Shown one piece after another: positions 7,231 through 15,691 of a stretch of 64,000 nt of DNA. Source of the stretch: Gracilibacillus dipsosauri (GTDB lineage: Bacteria; Bacillota; Bacilli; Bacillales; Amphibacillaceae); assembly GCF_003176895.1 (NCBI RefSeq), contig NZ_QGTD01000005.1, positions 248,001-312,000 on the forward strand. Reading direction: 5' to 3'. Position 1 is the first letter of the stretch. Every line of letters starts with the position of its first letter. The notes under the pieces were generated by a model. It worked only from the letters and a program-made list of their open reading frames with translations, had not been told where the DNA came from and did no database searches. The translations under genes were made by a program, and so were the position numbers.

Positions 7231-7251
7231 CTTAAAATCGGAAGTCATCTT

Positions 7252-8070
7252 TTACAAATGATAATTTTTTTGATTAGTTCGGTATTTATTTGGTGTGATT
7301 GAGGTTATATTTTTAAATGTACGATAAAAGGTTGAGATGGATTCGAAGCCCACCTCAAAGCAGATCGAGGCGATATCCTTATCTGTTTCAGCGAGCATTT
7401 TTTTTGCTAGTCCTGTTCTCACTTCTGTTAAATACTGTATCGGGGTCATTTGATAGCTTTCTTTAAAAATAGTATTCATATGCCGAGTACTCATCCCTAA
7501 GCGTGCTGCCAAGTCCTCTGCGTGAATCCACTCGTAATAATGAGAATCTATGTAATCCTTTAATCTTTCTGCTCTTAATGCATTCGCATCTGACACCTCT
7601 GATTTCTTTTCCCCTCTTGCTAATAATAAAAGCAAGTGAGATAAATAGATTTTTAATGCCAATTCCTGTTCCTTCGTTTTATTTGCTTGTTCATACAGCA
7701 TCGTTCTTAAAATTTGACGAATTTCACTACTTTCAAATGGGTTTAAACCGATAAATTTCGTTTCATTTAACGATTCTTGAAAAAGTTTAGCATTTGCCTG
7801 AGCATCATTAATTCGCTGATCAAAGGCAAGAACAAGTACCGTTAATTTTTTGTCCGAAATAATAGCATGACTTGTAAATGGTGTAATAAAGGTAAGGTGG
7901 TCCTGTTCAAAGCGATGACGCTTTCCGTTTAATATAATATCTCCCGTTCCTTCTAATGAATAGAGAAGCTGATAGATTTCATGGTGATGGTTTTCAATTC
8001 TATCACCTTTATTATGTTTACTTTCATATAATCGAATGCCGAAAGGTTCAAGATTAATTTTTTGTAGCAT
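7252..8070 (-). CDS. AraC-family transcriptional regulator
   Basis: 272 residues. An N-terminal cupin carries HHHEIYQLLYSLEGTGDIILNGKRHRF; the C-terminus has the two AraC helix-turn-helix motifs, LKDYIDSHYYEWIHAEDLAARLGMS and the signature IASICFEVGFESISTFYRTFKNITSITPNKYR. It likely senses a sugar and controls the flanking dehydrogenase operon and/or the divergent dehydrogenase at 8201. The ATG at 8070 with GGGGGAAG 3 nt upstream is preferred; the start at 8094 has no ribosome binding site. Confidence 0.85.
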   Translation of the reverse strand: MLQKINLEPFGIRLYESKHNKGDRIENHHHEIYQLLYSLEGTGDIILNGKRHRFEQDHLTFITPFTSHAIISDKKLTVLVLAFDQRINDAQANAKLFQESLNETKFIGLNPFESSEIRQILRTMLYEQANKTKEQELALKIYLSHLLLLLARGEKKSEVSDANALRAERLKDYIDSHYYEWIHAEDLAARLGMSTRHMNTIFKESYQMTPIQYLTEVRTGLAKKMLAETDKDIASICFEVGFESISTFYRTFKNITSITPNKYRTNQKNYHL

Positions 8071-8200
8071 GAGCTTCCCCCATTTATCAGACATTTCTGT
8101 TTAATTTTTTGATTCAATACTGCGAACCAAATGAGTTTATGATATATTGCTATTATACTTCAGAAATTTTTAAAAAAGCAAAAGTGAGGAGAACTCTGTT

Positions 8201-9382
8201 ATGACAAAACAAGTATCTGTTGTTCTCGTAGGTATAGGTGGCTATGGGAACATGTATTTACGGGCCTTATTAGATCCACAAAATGTAAACGCATACGTAA
8301 AAGGCGTGGTTGATGTAGTTCCAGAAAATTCGAATTACTATCAAGAAATAATAGAACAAAACATCCCTGTTTTTGAATCATTAGAAGCCTTTTATCAGGA
8401 GCATAATGCAGATCTAGCTATTATCTCTACACCTATCCATTTACACAAGCACCAATCATGTATTGCTATGGAAAATGGTAGTCATGTACTTTGCGAAAAA
8501 CCGGCAACTGCTAATCGAAAACATCTTCAAGAAATGATCGAAACAAGAGATCGTACCGGAAAAAAACTAGCCATTGGATTTAATTGGTCTTTCACGAATA
8601 CCATCCAGGCATTGAAAGAAGATATTTTAACTGGGGAATTTGGGAAACCAATAAGAATGAAAAGTCTCGTTTTATGGCCTAGAAATGCTGATTATTTCAA
8701 CCGATCTAGCTGGGCTGGTAAAAAATTCAGTCCTAATGGGGAAATGATTTTTGATAGTGTGGCGAATAATGCTACCGCACATTTTCTTCATCATTTATTT
8801 TATTTAACAGGAGATGCAATAGATCGGAGTGCAGAGATTGATCAGCTTTCTGCTGAATTATACAGAGCAAATTCGATCGAAACATTTGATACATGTGCTG
8901 TCCATCTATTAACTAAGAACAATGTAGAGGTCATTTATCTTGCTTCCCATGCTATTTCTAATAACCACCGGCCAAAATATTCGATAGAGTTCGAAAATGC
9001 CATTATTACTTACCATCCAGAGGGAGAAAGCTCAGACATTGTGGCAACGTTTAAAGATGGTACGAAAAAGACTTATCAAGATCCAGAAAACAATCATCTT
9101 GCAAAACTTGGCGTTATGATTGAAGCAATACTAACTAATGATGATAATATACTATGTGGACCAGAAGCAGCGAGTAGTCATGTTCATGCCATTTATGGTA
9201 TGCATCAATCAGTAAAAGATATACCGACATTTCCGAGTAATTGGATTTCCGTTGATGAAGAGCAAAAGTTGACGATAGTAGACGGTTTAGAGGAAGTATT
9301 GACAGAATGTTATGATCAGTTTTGCTTACCGAATGATCTAGGGATCGAATGGAGCAAGCCCGGAAGTATCGTTAAATTGTAA
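8201..9382 (+). CDS. Gfo/Idh/MocA family oxidoreductase
   Basis: 393 residues. The Rossmann start VVLVGIGGYGNMYLRALL is followed by ADLAIISTPIHLHKHQSCIAMENGSHVLCEKPATA (catalytic EKP) and a C-terminal substrate domain with FDSVANNATAHFLHHLFYLTGD. It is an NAD(P)-dependent sugar or inositol-type dehydrogenase of unknown substrate. It stands alone, divergent from the AraC gene, with GAGGAG 9 nt before the ATG and a hairpin right after its stop. Shared regulation with the 4-7 kb operon is inferred from the common divergent regulator. Confidence 0.87.
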   Translation: MTKQVSVVLVGIGGYGNMYLRALLDPQNVNAYVKGVVDVVPENSNYYQEIIEQNIPVFESLEAFYQEHNADLAIISTPIHLHKHQSCIAMENGSHVLCEKPATANRKHLQEMIETRDRTGKKLAIGFNWSFTNTIQALKEDILTGEFGKPIRMKSLVLWPRNADYFNRSSWAGKKFSPNGEMIFDSVANNATAHFLHHLFYLTGDAIDRSAEIDQLSAELYRANSIETFDTCAVHLLTKNNVEVIYLASHAISNNHRPKYSIEFENAIITYHPEGESSDIVATFKDGTKKTYQDPENNHLAKLGVMIEAILTNDDNILCGPEAASSHVHAIYGMHQSVKDIPTFPSNWISVDEEQKLTIVDGLEEVLTECYDQFCLPNDLGIEWSKPGSIVKL

Positions 9383-9394
9383 GGAAATGAAGAG

Positions 9395-9430
9395 AGGCCA
9401 TAATGAGTTACGCATTATGGCTTCTACTTT
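9395..9430 (+). terminator. terminator after the Gfo/Idh gene at 8201
   Basis: GCCATAATG (9397-9405) pairs with CATTATGGC (9413-9421) around a 7-nt loop; TTCTACTTT follows, a weak T tract. It overlaps the end of the fragment gene on the other strand. Confidence 0.6.
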
Positions 9431-9686
9431 ATCTCGTATGAAGTAAAGAAGGATGGAAGCTTAACACTGCATCGACCGTTTCCTTTCTCATCATTTCTTT
9501 ATAGTCATGATAAAATGGAATTTCAGGGTAATGATAGTTTACGACCCTTTTCATCGATTTGTCTTTATCATAGATAGCGATTACCTCTACATTTTCAATA
9601 AGTCCATCCTTCAAAAATGAAATATAGGCATTTACCTCTTGATTCCAACCTACTATAGCTACCTTTTGAAAAACCACTTTTGTCAT
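9429..9686 (-). pseudogene. truncated Gfo/Idh/MocA dehydrogenase (N-terminal remnant)
   Basis: About 85 residues resemble the first half of a Gfo/Idh Rossmann domain: KVVFQKVAIVGWNQEVNAYISFLKDGLIENVEVIAIYDKDKSMK, then MMRKETVDAVLSFHPSLLHTR and a stop. Family members have 330-390 residues. The glycine motif is degenerate, and the EKP signature and whole substrate domain are missing. No continuation was recognised downstream, where the convergent terminator begins. It is either a decayed paralogue of the two neighbouring dehydrogenases or a sequence-level truncation; the true start is uncertain. Confidence 0.55.
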
Positions 9687-9748
9687 CCTCCATTCATATT
9701 CGAAATCGTCGTTTTTTCCTAAATAAAAACAATGCAAATAGCAACCAA

Positions 9749-10642
9749 CTATTTCAATATGGAACTAGAGAAATGATTCGTACTATGATAAATTCTTAAA
9801 CGTTTTTTTCGGTATTCTTTTGGCGTTATCCCTAGTTTTTCTTTGAAATATCGACTAAAGTGCGACACATTCTCAAAACCGCTCTCATAGGCAATTTGTT
9901 GAACTTGCTTCGTTTCCTCTGCTTCTAGTAAATATTTTGCTTGCTGTATGCGACAGGCCATTACGTATTCCATGATGGTGTAGCCTGTCATTTCTTTGAA
10001 AACATGCGAAACATATGACTTATTCAAATTCAAGGCTACTGCAATCTCTGAAATAATAACTTTATTTGTAAAATGCTCTTGAATATAAGAAGCAATTTTC
10101 TCTGCATGCTCTGTTTTATTACTAGGCTCCTTTTTTGCTTGTAAACAAGTATTTCGATACAAAGAATTAATCTGAACGAGCAACTCCCCAAGCAAAAATT
10201 TCATTTCCCACTCTTTCTCTGAATCAATCAATCTCGAAGAATATTCGACTTTGTACATTTTCTCAAAAATAGCTTCTATATCTCGAAGGACCTCTTTATT
10301 CGATGTTCGAATTAAATAATGGTGATCAAAGCGAAAAACATCTAATAATTCCTTAGCCTTCATTAATTCTAAAACTGGTTCAATCCAGTCTGGAATAAAG
10401 TGAAGATTACTTCTAACATAATCACAATTATCCGGAACATTTGGCCTATGCAATGCTAAACCATCCATCAATAAAATATCACCAGGCTGTAAATCATAGA
10501 TTTGATTGTTTATCAGGTATCTGCAAATCCCTTTGTGAAACATAAAAATCTCAAAATCCTCATGTGAATGAAATTTAGGTAAATCAGGATTACCTGTAAT
10601 TCGATAATTGATAGAGAACATTTTTTCCACTTGGATTCTCAC
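9749..10642 (-). CDS. AraC-family transcriptional regulator
   Basis: 297 residues. A cupin sensor (FHSHEDFEIFMFHKGICRYLINNQIYDLQPGDILLMDGLALHRP) precedes the C-terminal double helix-turn-helix EKIASYIQEHFTNKVIISEIAVALNLNKSYVSHVFKEMTG and VQQIAYESGFENVSHFSRYFKEKLGITPKEYRKKR. It is divergent from the secreted GH30 gene and is its most likely regulator (inference). The start is ambiguous: GTG at 10642 or ATG at 10621, neither with a strong ribosome binding site. Confidence 0.85.
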   Translation of the reverse strand: MRIQVEKMFSINYRITGNPDLPKFHSHEDFEIFMFHKGICRYLINNQIYDLQPGDILLMDGLALHRPNVPDNCDYVRSNLHFIPDWIEPVLELMKAKELLDVFRFDHHYLIRTSNKEVLRDIEAIFEKMYKVEYSSRLIDSEKEWEMKFLLGELLVQINSLYRNTCLQAKKEPSNKTEHAEKIASYIQEHFTNKVIISEIAVALNLNKSYVSHVFKEMTGYTIMEYVMACRIQQAKYLLEAEETKQVQQIAYESGFENVSHFSRYFKEKLGITPKEYRKKRLRIYHSTNHFSSSILK

Positions 10643-10846
10643 CCCACATGAATGTATAGTTATATTTTATTGTATAATGCACCACCTGAAAATAACTAGT
10701 AGTGTTAGATTTTATTTTAAAATTTGCTGTGCGTGTTTTCTTATCATAAGACTATTGATTTTTATTCCGTTAACTGCTATTAATGGAGTCAACTTCTGCC
10801 ATACTAGGTATACAAGAATAATAAAAGGAGGATATACGCTAATTAA

Positions 10847-10861
10847 TTGGAAGCGCTAACT
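10847..10861 (+). promoter_or_regulatory. cre (CcpA) site upstream of the GH30 gene
   Basis: TTGGAAGCGCTAACT matches WTGNAANCGNWNNCW at every defined position and lies 34 bp before the GH30 start. A weak candidate promoter, TTGATT (10755-10760), 17 bp, TATTAA (10778-10783), would place the cre downstream of transcription start, where CcpA acts as a roadblock. Confidence 0.65.
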
Positions 10862-10894
10862 ATAAATTATCAATGATGAAGGATGTGTAAATCT

Positions 10895-13270
10895 ATGAAA
10901 AGGAAACCAATTCTTTTTTTAATATTATTTTTATTCACGATTACCATTTTTCTTAACCGAACATTAGTTGAGCCTGTAAAAGCAAAAACAGCTACAAGTG
11001 TAATTAAGTGGGATAAACATCGTCAATATGTGGACGGATTTGGTGGATCTGGTGCCTTTCAGAAGCCTTCTTATATTATGCAATTACCAGAACCAGAAAA
11101 AACGAAAATATTAGATATGATCTTCTCACAGGAAAAGGGAATAGGTTTATCCATTGTTCGAAACCTTGTCGGAGACGGAGTTGCGGCTTCTACTATAGAA
11201 CCAGAACCTGGTAAATTTGTTTGGGATCAACCTGATTGGTCAAAGAAAAAAACGGCATTTGATAAAGATCAAATTTGGTTTATGAAGGAAGCAAAAAAAA
11301 GAGGGGTTTCCACCTTTTTAAGCTCGGTTTGGAGTCCCCCCGCTTGGATGAAAACGAACAATAGTGTACTCGGTACGAATAATGGGAAGCTTAAACAGGA
11401 GCATTATCAGGATTTTGCTAACTATTTAGCGGAATATGTATTTGGCTATAAGGAACATTTTGATTTAGATATCTCTTATATTTCTATCGCCAATGAGCCG
11501 AATTATGGGCCAGATTACTCTGGAGCGATATGGACACCTGAAGAGCTTCATATTTTTATTCGAGATTATCTCGGGCCTACCTTTGAACGAAGGAATGTTC
11601 CTGCTAAAATCGTAATGCCAGAACACATGAATTTTACCGAAGAATATGCCTTACCAGCATTAAATGATCCTATCACTGAAAAATACATAGATGTGGTTGC
11701 TGCACACGCCTATGGAATCGGAACAGATGTCCCAACATTCCCTGTATCAAAGGAAAAAGGAAAAACTATTTGGCAAACAGAATATATGAATCAAGGAGAT
11801 GCCTTACAAACCTATGAATTTAATACGATAAAGGACGGCCTTCGACATGCAAATCTAATCGGAGATATGTTTCATAAAACAGGAATTAGCGCCTATTTTT
11901 GGTGGTGGCCAGTTGCCGTGAATAATGCAGATGGATCCGACTTAATTCGTTTAACCACAGACGATGACGGTGAGGTTAATGGCATGTTTAGGGTTTTCAA
12001 AAGATATTATACATTCGGAAATTATAGTCGATTTATCCGTCCAGGCTATATTATGATCGAATCCGATAAATCACCTGTTGAGGATGTACAAATTACGGCA
12101 TATAAAGATCCATCCACAGACAATTTTACTATTGTAGCTGTGAACAACCAACCAACAGAGCAGCAACTAGAATTAAAGCTTGATAATTTTCCAAATACAA
12201 AAGAGCTTATTCCCTATCGTACTTCAGGAAATGAAAACTTGAAAAAATTAGATACTGTGAAGGTGAAAGGAAACGGCAAAACTGTAACGATTCAGCTTTC
12301 TAGTGAAAGTGTGACGACCTTTATTCCGAAAGAATTTGAATTACCAGCATTTGACGATTTGAAGGATATATTCTCTAGCTATGAAGCAGAAGAAAATGAC
12401 GGACAATCTCCGGAAATGATAGCGCCTCCTGCTAACCAGAAAAAAGGTTATATAGAGCATGTTAGAAATGGAGATTATATCAAATACACCAATGTAAATT
12501 TTGCAGATGGCACAGCTAATGGACAGCCTGGCATGAAGCATATTTTATCAATGGATGTCTTAGTCCATCCGATAAATGGTGGTACGATCGAGGTTAGATT
12601 AGATGATCCCTATCATGGCAATTTAGTAGGAGAAATAACTGTTTCAAGAAAAGGCTCTAATGATTGGATAACAACATCGACCATGATTGATACGAATTCA
12701 GACACTGGTGCCTATGGAATTCATGATATGTACCTCGTGTTTAAAGGAGAAAACCGTAAAAAGCTCTTTGCGATAGACAAATTGACCTTTAATGATGGAA
12801 TAGAAAAGCCAATAGAACTTAAAAAACATGTCTTGGATTTTGAGAATGGCACAACAGAAGACTGGACAGGAAGAGCAGGTACTGAAATGGTTGAGGTAAC
12901 AGATGTTGAGGCTTATTCGGGTAGCTATAGTTTGAAAACATCTAACAGAACTTCTTCCTGGCATGGACCAACTATGGATATTACTAATATGGTTGTAAAA
13001 GGTAAGGAATATGAGTTTTCTACCTATTTCCGTTTTGTGCAACCACCAGCAACAGAGAGTAAAATAAAGCTTACATTGGAAGTCACTGATTTTGGAGGAA
13101 CGAAATATATAGCACTCGACGAATTAGATACCAATCGCAATGATTGGTTCGAATTAAAAGGGAACTATGTCTTAGATCCAGATATAACCACTATTAAGCT
13201 CTACGTCGAAACCTCTAATCCAAATGATTCCTTTTATATCGATGATGTAATCATTAATCCAGTACAATAG
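10895..13270 (+). CDS. secreted GH30-family glycoside hydrolase with two carbohydrate-binding modules
   Basis: 791 residues with a signal peptide (MKRKPILFLILFLFTITIFL...VKAKTA). The catalytic (beta/alpha)8 barrel plus side beta-domain spans about 40-490: GFGGSGAF, WSPPAWMK, acid/base Glu201 in ANEPNY and nucleophile Glu296 in WQTEYM. Next come a CBM6-like jelly roll (about 500-640, starting YEAEENDG, with YIEHVRNGDYIKY) and a CBM4/9/22-like module (about 650-791, starting LDFENGTTEDWTGRAG). GH30 includes xylanases, beta-1,6-glucanases and galactanases; the CBM pairing favours xylan, but the substrate is inference. ATG 10895 is chosen because the ATG at 10883 abuts the ribosome binding site. 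A cre lies upstream. Confidence 0.87.
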   Translation: MKRKPILFLILFLFTITIFLNRTLVEPVKAKTATSVIKWDKHRQYVDGFGGSGAFQKPSYIMQLPEPEKTKILDMIFSQEKGIGLSIVRNLVGDGVAASTIEPEPGKFVWDQPDWSKKKTAFDKDQIWFMKEAKKRGVSTFLSSVWSPPAWMKTNNSVLGTNNGKLKQEHYQDFANYLAEYVFGYKEHFDLDISYISIANEPNYGPDYSGAIWTPEELHIFIRDYLGPTFERRNVPAKIVMPEHMNFTEEYALPALNDPITEKYIDVVAAHAYGIGTDVPTFPVSKEKGKTIWQTEYMNQGDALQTYEFNTIKDGLRHANLIGDMFHKTGISAYFWWWPVAVNNADGSDLIRLTTDDDGEVNGMFRVFKRYYTFGNYSRFIRPGYIMIESDKSPVEDVQITAYKDPSTDNFTIVAVNNQPTEQQLELKLDNFPNTKELIPYRTSGNENLKKLDTVKVKGNGKTVTIQLSSESVTTFIPKEFELPAFDDLKDIFSSYEAEENDGQSPEMIAPPANQKKGYIEHVRNGDYIKYTNVNFADGTANGQPGMKHILSMDVLVHPINGGTIEVRLDDPYHGNLVGEITVSRKGSNDWITTSTMIDTNSDTGAYGIHDMYLVFKGENRKKLFAIDKLTFNDGIEKPIELKKHVLDFENGTTEDWTGRAGTEMVEVTDVEAYSGSYSLKTSNRTSSWHGPTMDITNMVVKGKEYEFSTYFRFVQPPATESKIKLTLEVTDFGGTKYIALDELDTNRNDWFELKGNYVLDPDITTIKLYVETSNPNDSFYIDDVIINPVQ

Positions 13271-13277
13271 ACGAACA

Positions 13278-13463
13278 AAAGCGCAAGCGACCGTTTAGAA
13301 ACGTAGCGACTGGAGCGAACCAACTGAGATAAAGGAATCACGGTGAGGTTACGAACCGATGATGACTTATCGTAGGGCGGTGCGGGAAGTCGCCTAGTTT
13401 CTGGGCGCTGGAGCTGGACGTGGCCCAATTCGCTTCCCCTTATCCATAGGATCATATTTTTAT
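13278..13463. repeat. GC-rich intergenic repeat-like element
   Basis: This segment is clearly GC-richer than its surroundings and has no convincing ORF. It includes AAAGCGCAAGCG, CACGGTGAGGTTACGAACCG, CTTATCGTAGGGCGG and TGGGCGCTGGAGCTGGACG. Imperfect complementary arms (13297-13311 and 13388-13402) suggest a folded structure. From memory, very similar sequences recur between genes in Virgibacillus/Oceanobacillus-type genomes; this could not be checked. It may be a dispersed non-autonomous element or a structured RNA. Confidence 0.5.
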
Positions 13464-13485
13464 ACCTTCCTCAGAACAAAAATTT

Positions 13486-13525
13486 ATCCCTCACTGCTCT
13501 AGAGATTTCTAGCATAGTGGGGGAT
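13486..13525. terminator. terminator hairpin between GH30 and dhaM (convergent)
   Basis: ATCCCTCACT (13486-13495) pairs with AGTGGGGGAT (13516-13525), including one T-G pair. It lies between the convergent stops at 13270 and 13543. The flanking T tracts are weak on both strands. Confidence 0.5.
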
Positions 13526-13542
13526 ATTATAGTTTTATAAAT

Positions 13543-13935
13543 TCATGAAGAATGGTCTATTTTCAGCTTATCCAAACTTACCATAATTTCTTCTACTGTT
13601 TTCCCCAGATTTGCTTCCACCGCTGCGATATAAGAGCCTTCTACTAGTGGCACATCCTCCGCTATTTGTAGATTGTTCCTATCGACTAATTCCAGTACCA
13701 TTTCTGCGTTCATTTTGGCGCTACCTAAATCATAGAGTAGAACAGCTCCATTCTCATTGCCGACTTGGTCGATTGCTGATTGTATCCTTTCCATACTCGT
13801 TCCAATTTCGCCATTCTCTGTCCCACATGCAAGAGCGATTGGCACATCTTCAATCACTTGATCAATCAGCTTTTTGATTCCTTCACCTATTTCGAAGCTG
13901 TGAGAAATAATAATGATCCCAGCTTTACCAGACAT
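13543..13935 (-). CDS. dhaM: DhaM, EIIA-type phosphoryl donor of PTS-dependent dihydroxyacetone kinase
   Basis: 130 residues, a single mannose-EIIA-like domain: GIIIISHSFEIGEG with the candidate phospho-His12, GTENGEIGTSMERIQSAI and VLLYDLGSAKMNAEM are DhaM signatures. It takes phosphate from HPr and passes it to ADP bound in DhaL. Unlike Escherichia coli DhaM it has no HPr or EI domain, as usual in Bacillota. The ATG at 13935 is 7 nt from GGAGG; an alternative ATG at 13941 overlaps the dhaL stop (ATGA). It is the last gene of the dhaKLM set. Confidence 0.9.
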   Translation of the reverse strand: MSGKAGIIIISHSFEIGEGIKKLIDQVIEDVPIALACGTENGEIGTSMERIQSAIDQVGNENGAVLLYDLGSAKMNAEMVLELVDRNNLQIAEDVPLVEGSYIAAVEANLGKTVEEIMVSLDKLKIDHSS

Positions 13936-13937
13936 CT

Positions 13938-14558
13938 TCATCCCTCCAATTCCAATACTTCGACTAAAGCTTCAAAAATATACAGTGATGACATGGAACC
14001 AGGATCAACATGTCCTTTAGATCGTTCCTTTAGATAAGAGGCGCGACCTTTTGTTGCTATCATTTCTCTAGTATCCTCAATAGTTGCTTGGCAAACTTCT
14101 ACCATGCCACCCCAATCGTTTACCTCTTCTTCCTCTAAAAAATCAGCTACTTGTGACCAAACGTCATACATTGTTTTTTCACCAAAATCTGCTTTACCTC
14201 GTGAATGAATCCCATCGACTGCTTCTTTAATTGCCTGCTTAAAAACATGCTCGTCCACATCTTTCCCTTGCATCGCAACGGACATTTTTAAAAATGCTGT
14301 TCCATAGAGTGGTCCAGATGCACCTCCAACTTTTGCCATCAGTGTCATTGCTGCACTTTTTAATACATCGGAAACCGAATCATAGTTTACATGATGGATC
14401 TTGGCAGTTACCTCTGTAAAACCACGAGTCATATTGATTCCATGATCACCATCACCAATTGCTTGATCTAGTACCGTTAATTGCTCTTTGTGCTCATCCA
14501 TTCGTTTTTGTATTTCTTTCATCCATTCGACTGCTTGATCGACTGTTAAAATGATCAT
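13938..14558 (-). CDS. dhaL: DhaL, ADP-binding subunit of dihydroxyacetone kinase
   Basis: 206 residues. The nucleotide/Mg site IGDGDHGINMTRGF (Asp36, Asp38, His39) and the loop MAKVGGASGPLYGTAF are diagnostic. C-terminal helices follow (KGRASYLKERSKGHVDPGSMS). DhaL carries a permanently bound ADP that is phosphorylated by DhaM and donates phosphate to dihydroxyacetone on DhaK. The start has AGGAGG 6 nt upstream; the gap to dhaK is 12 bp and it ends overlapping dhaM, so the three are cotranscribed. Confidence 0.93.
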   Translation of the reverse strand: MIILTVDQAVEWMKEIQKRMDEHKEQLTVLDQAIGDGDHGINMTRGFTEVTAKIHHVNYDSVSDVLKSAAMTLMAKVGGASGPLYGTAFLKMSVAMQGKDVDEHVFKQAIKEAVDGIHSRGKADFGEKTMYDVWSQVADFLEEEEVNDWGGMVEVCQATIEDTREMIATKGRASYLKERSKGHVDPGSMSSLYIFEALVEVLELEG

Positions 14559-14570
14559 AATATCCTCCTA

Positions 14571-15563
14571 TTAAACGTGAAATGCTATCGTTTTTACTTT
14601 TCCTGTTAAGAGATTTTTCAATTCTTGATCTAATTTTAATAAGGTTATCGAAAATCCTGCCATTTCTAAAGATGTCATATATTCTCCTACCCATGTTTGG
14701 AAGATTTTAATCTCCTTATTGCCTAAAAGTTCTGAGAGCTTTCGATAGACAATGTGTAGCTCCATTTCTGGTGTAGCTCCCAATCCATTGATCATTACTG
14801 CAACCTCGCTTCTTTCATAATCTATATCCGATAAGATTTTGTTGACTAAAATTTCCGTTATTTGATCAGCGGGTTTTAACGGAACGCGTTCAATACCTGG
14901 CTCTCCATGTATTCCAATTCCAATTTCCATCTCGTTTTCTGCTAATGTAAAACTTGGTTTACTAGCTGCTGGTACCGTACAAGCTGATAAGGCAACCCCC
15001 ATAGAGCGAACATTCGCAATTGTTTTTTCCGCAATGCTCTTTACTTCTTCAAGTGAGGCACCATTTTCTGCTAATGCCCCCGCTATCTTGTGAACAAATA
15101 CAGTTCCAGCTATTCCTCTTCTACCTATAGTAAAGGTACTATCTTCTACAGCTACATCATCATTAACAATGACTTGATCTACTTGGATCCCTTCCATTTC
15201 AGCCATTTCTTTGGCCATTTCAAAGTTCATCACATCTCCGGTGTAATTTTTAATAACTAAAAGAACACCTTTCCCACTGTCAACTGCTTTGATCGCTTCT
15301 AACACCTGATCTGGAGTTGGAGAGGTAAACACTTCCCCTACTACAGCAGCATCTAACATTCCTTTTCCCACATAACCTGCATGGGCTGGTTCATGCCCAC
15401 TTCCACCTCCACTTACAATACCAACTTTTCCTTCAGCTGGAGCATCAGTTCGTACAACTACATTTGTATTCGGAAGCCTTTTCAAAAGATTCGGATAAGC
15501 TGTTACTAATCCAGTAATCATTTCATCGACAACATGATTTGGATCATTTATTACTTTTTTCAA
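14571..15563 (-). CDS. dhaK: DhaK, dihydroxyacetone-binding subunit of the PTS-type kinase
   Basis: 330 residues, full length for DhaK. The conserved loop SGGGSGHEP (51-59) and the substrate-linking His219 in GIGIHGEPG, which forms a hemiaminal with dihydroxyacetone, are present. NYTGDVMNFE and NDDVAVEDS complete the family pattern. It starts with TTG, with GAGGTG 7 nt upstream. The position right after glpD links dihydroxyacetone use to the glycerol operon; the gap is 128 bp and holds a perfect palindrome, so either cotranscription or a separate promoter is possible. Confidence 0.93.
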   Translation of the reverse strand: MKKVINDPNHVVDEMITGLVTAYPNLLKRLPNTNVVVRTDAPAEGKVGIVSGGGSGHEPAHAGYVGKGMLDAAVVGEVFTSPTPDQVLEAIKAVDSGKGVLLVIKNYTGDVMNFEMAKEMAEMEGIQVDQVIVNDDVAVEDSTFTIGRRGIAGTVFVHKIAGALAENGASLEEVKSIAEKTIANVRSMGVALSACTVPAASKPSFTLAENEMEIGIGIHGEPGIERVPLKPADQITEILVNKILSDIDYERSEVAVMINGLGATPEMELHIVYRKLSELLGNKEIKIFQTWVGEYMTSLEMAGFSITLLKLDQELKNLLTGKVKTIAFHV

Positions 15564-15655
15564 TCCGCTTCACCTCTACTTTCATTTTCTTTCATCGTAT
15601 CGGAATTTAGATGTTTTTTCCACTTTTAATGTATCTGTTCCTACTTGATAATGAT

Positions 15656-15683
15656 GGACTCAGTCAGAGCTCTGACTGAGTCC
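15656..15683. repeat. perfect 28-bp palindrome between glpD and dhaK
   Basis: GGACTCAGTCAGAG is followed immediately by its complement CTCTGACTGAGTCC, 14 bp per arm without a spacer, 9 bp after the glpD stop. No T-run follows on the minus strand, so it is at best a weak terminator. It could be a transcript 3'-end stabiliser or attenuator between the glp and dha parts, or a protein binding site. Confidence 0.7.
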
Positions 15684-15691
15684 AATTCGGG

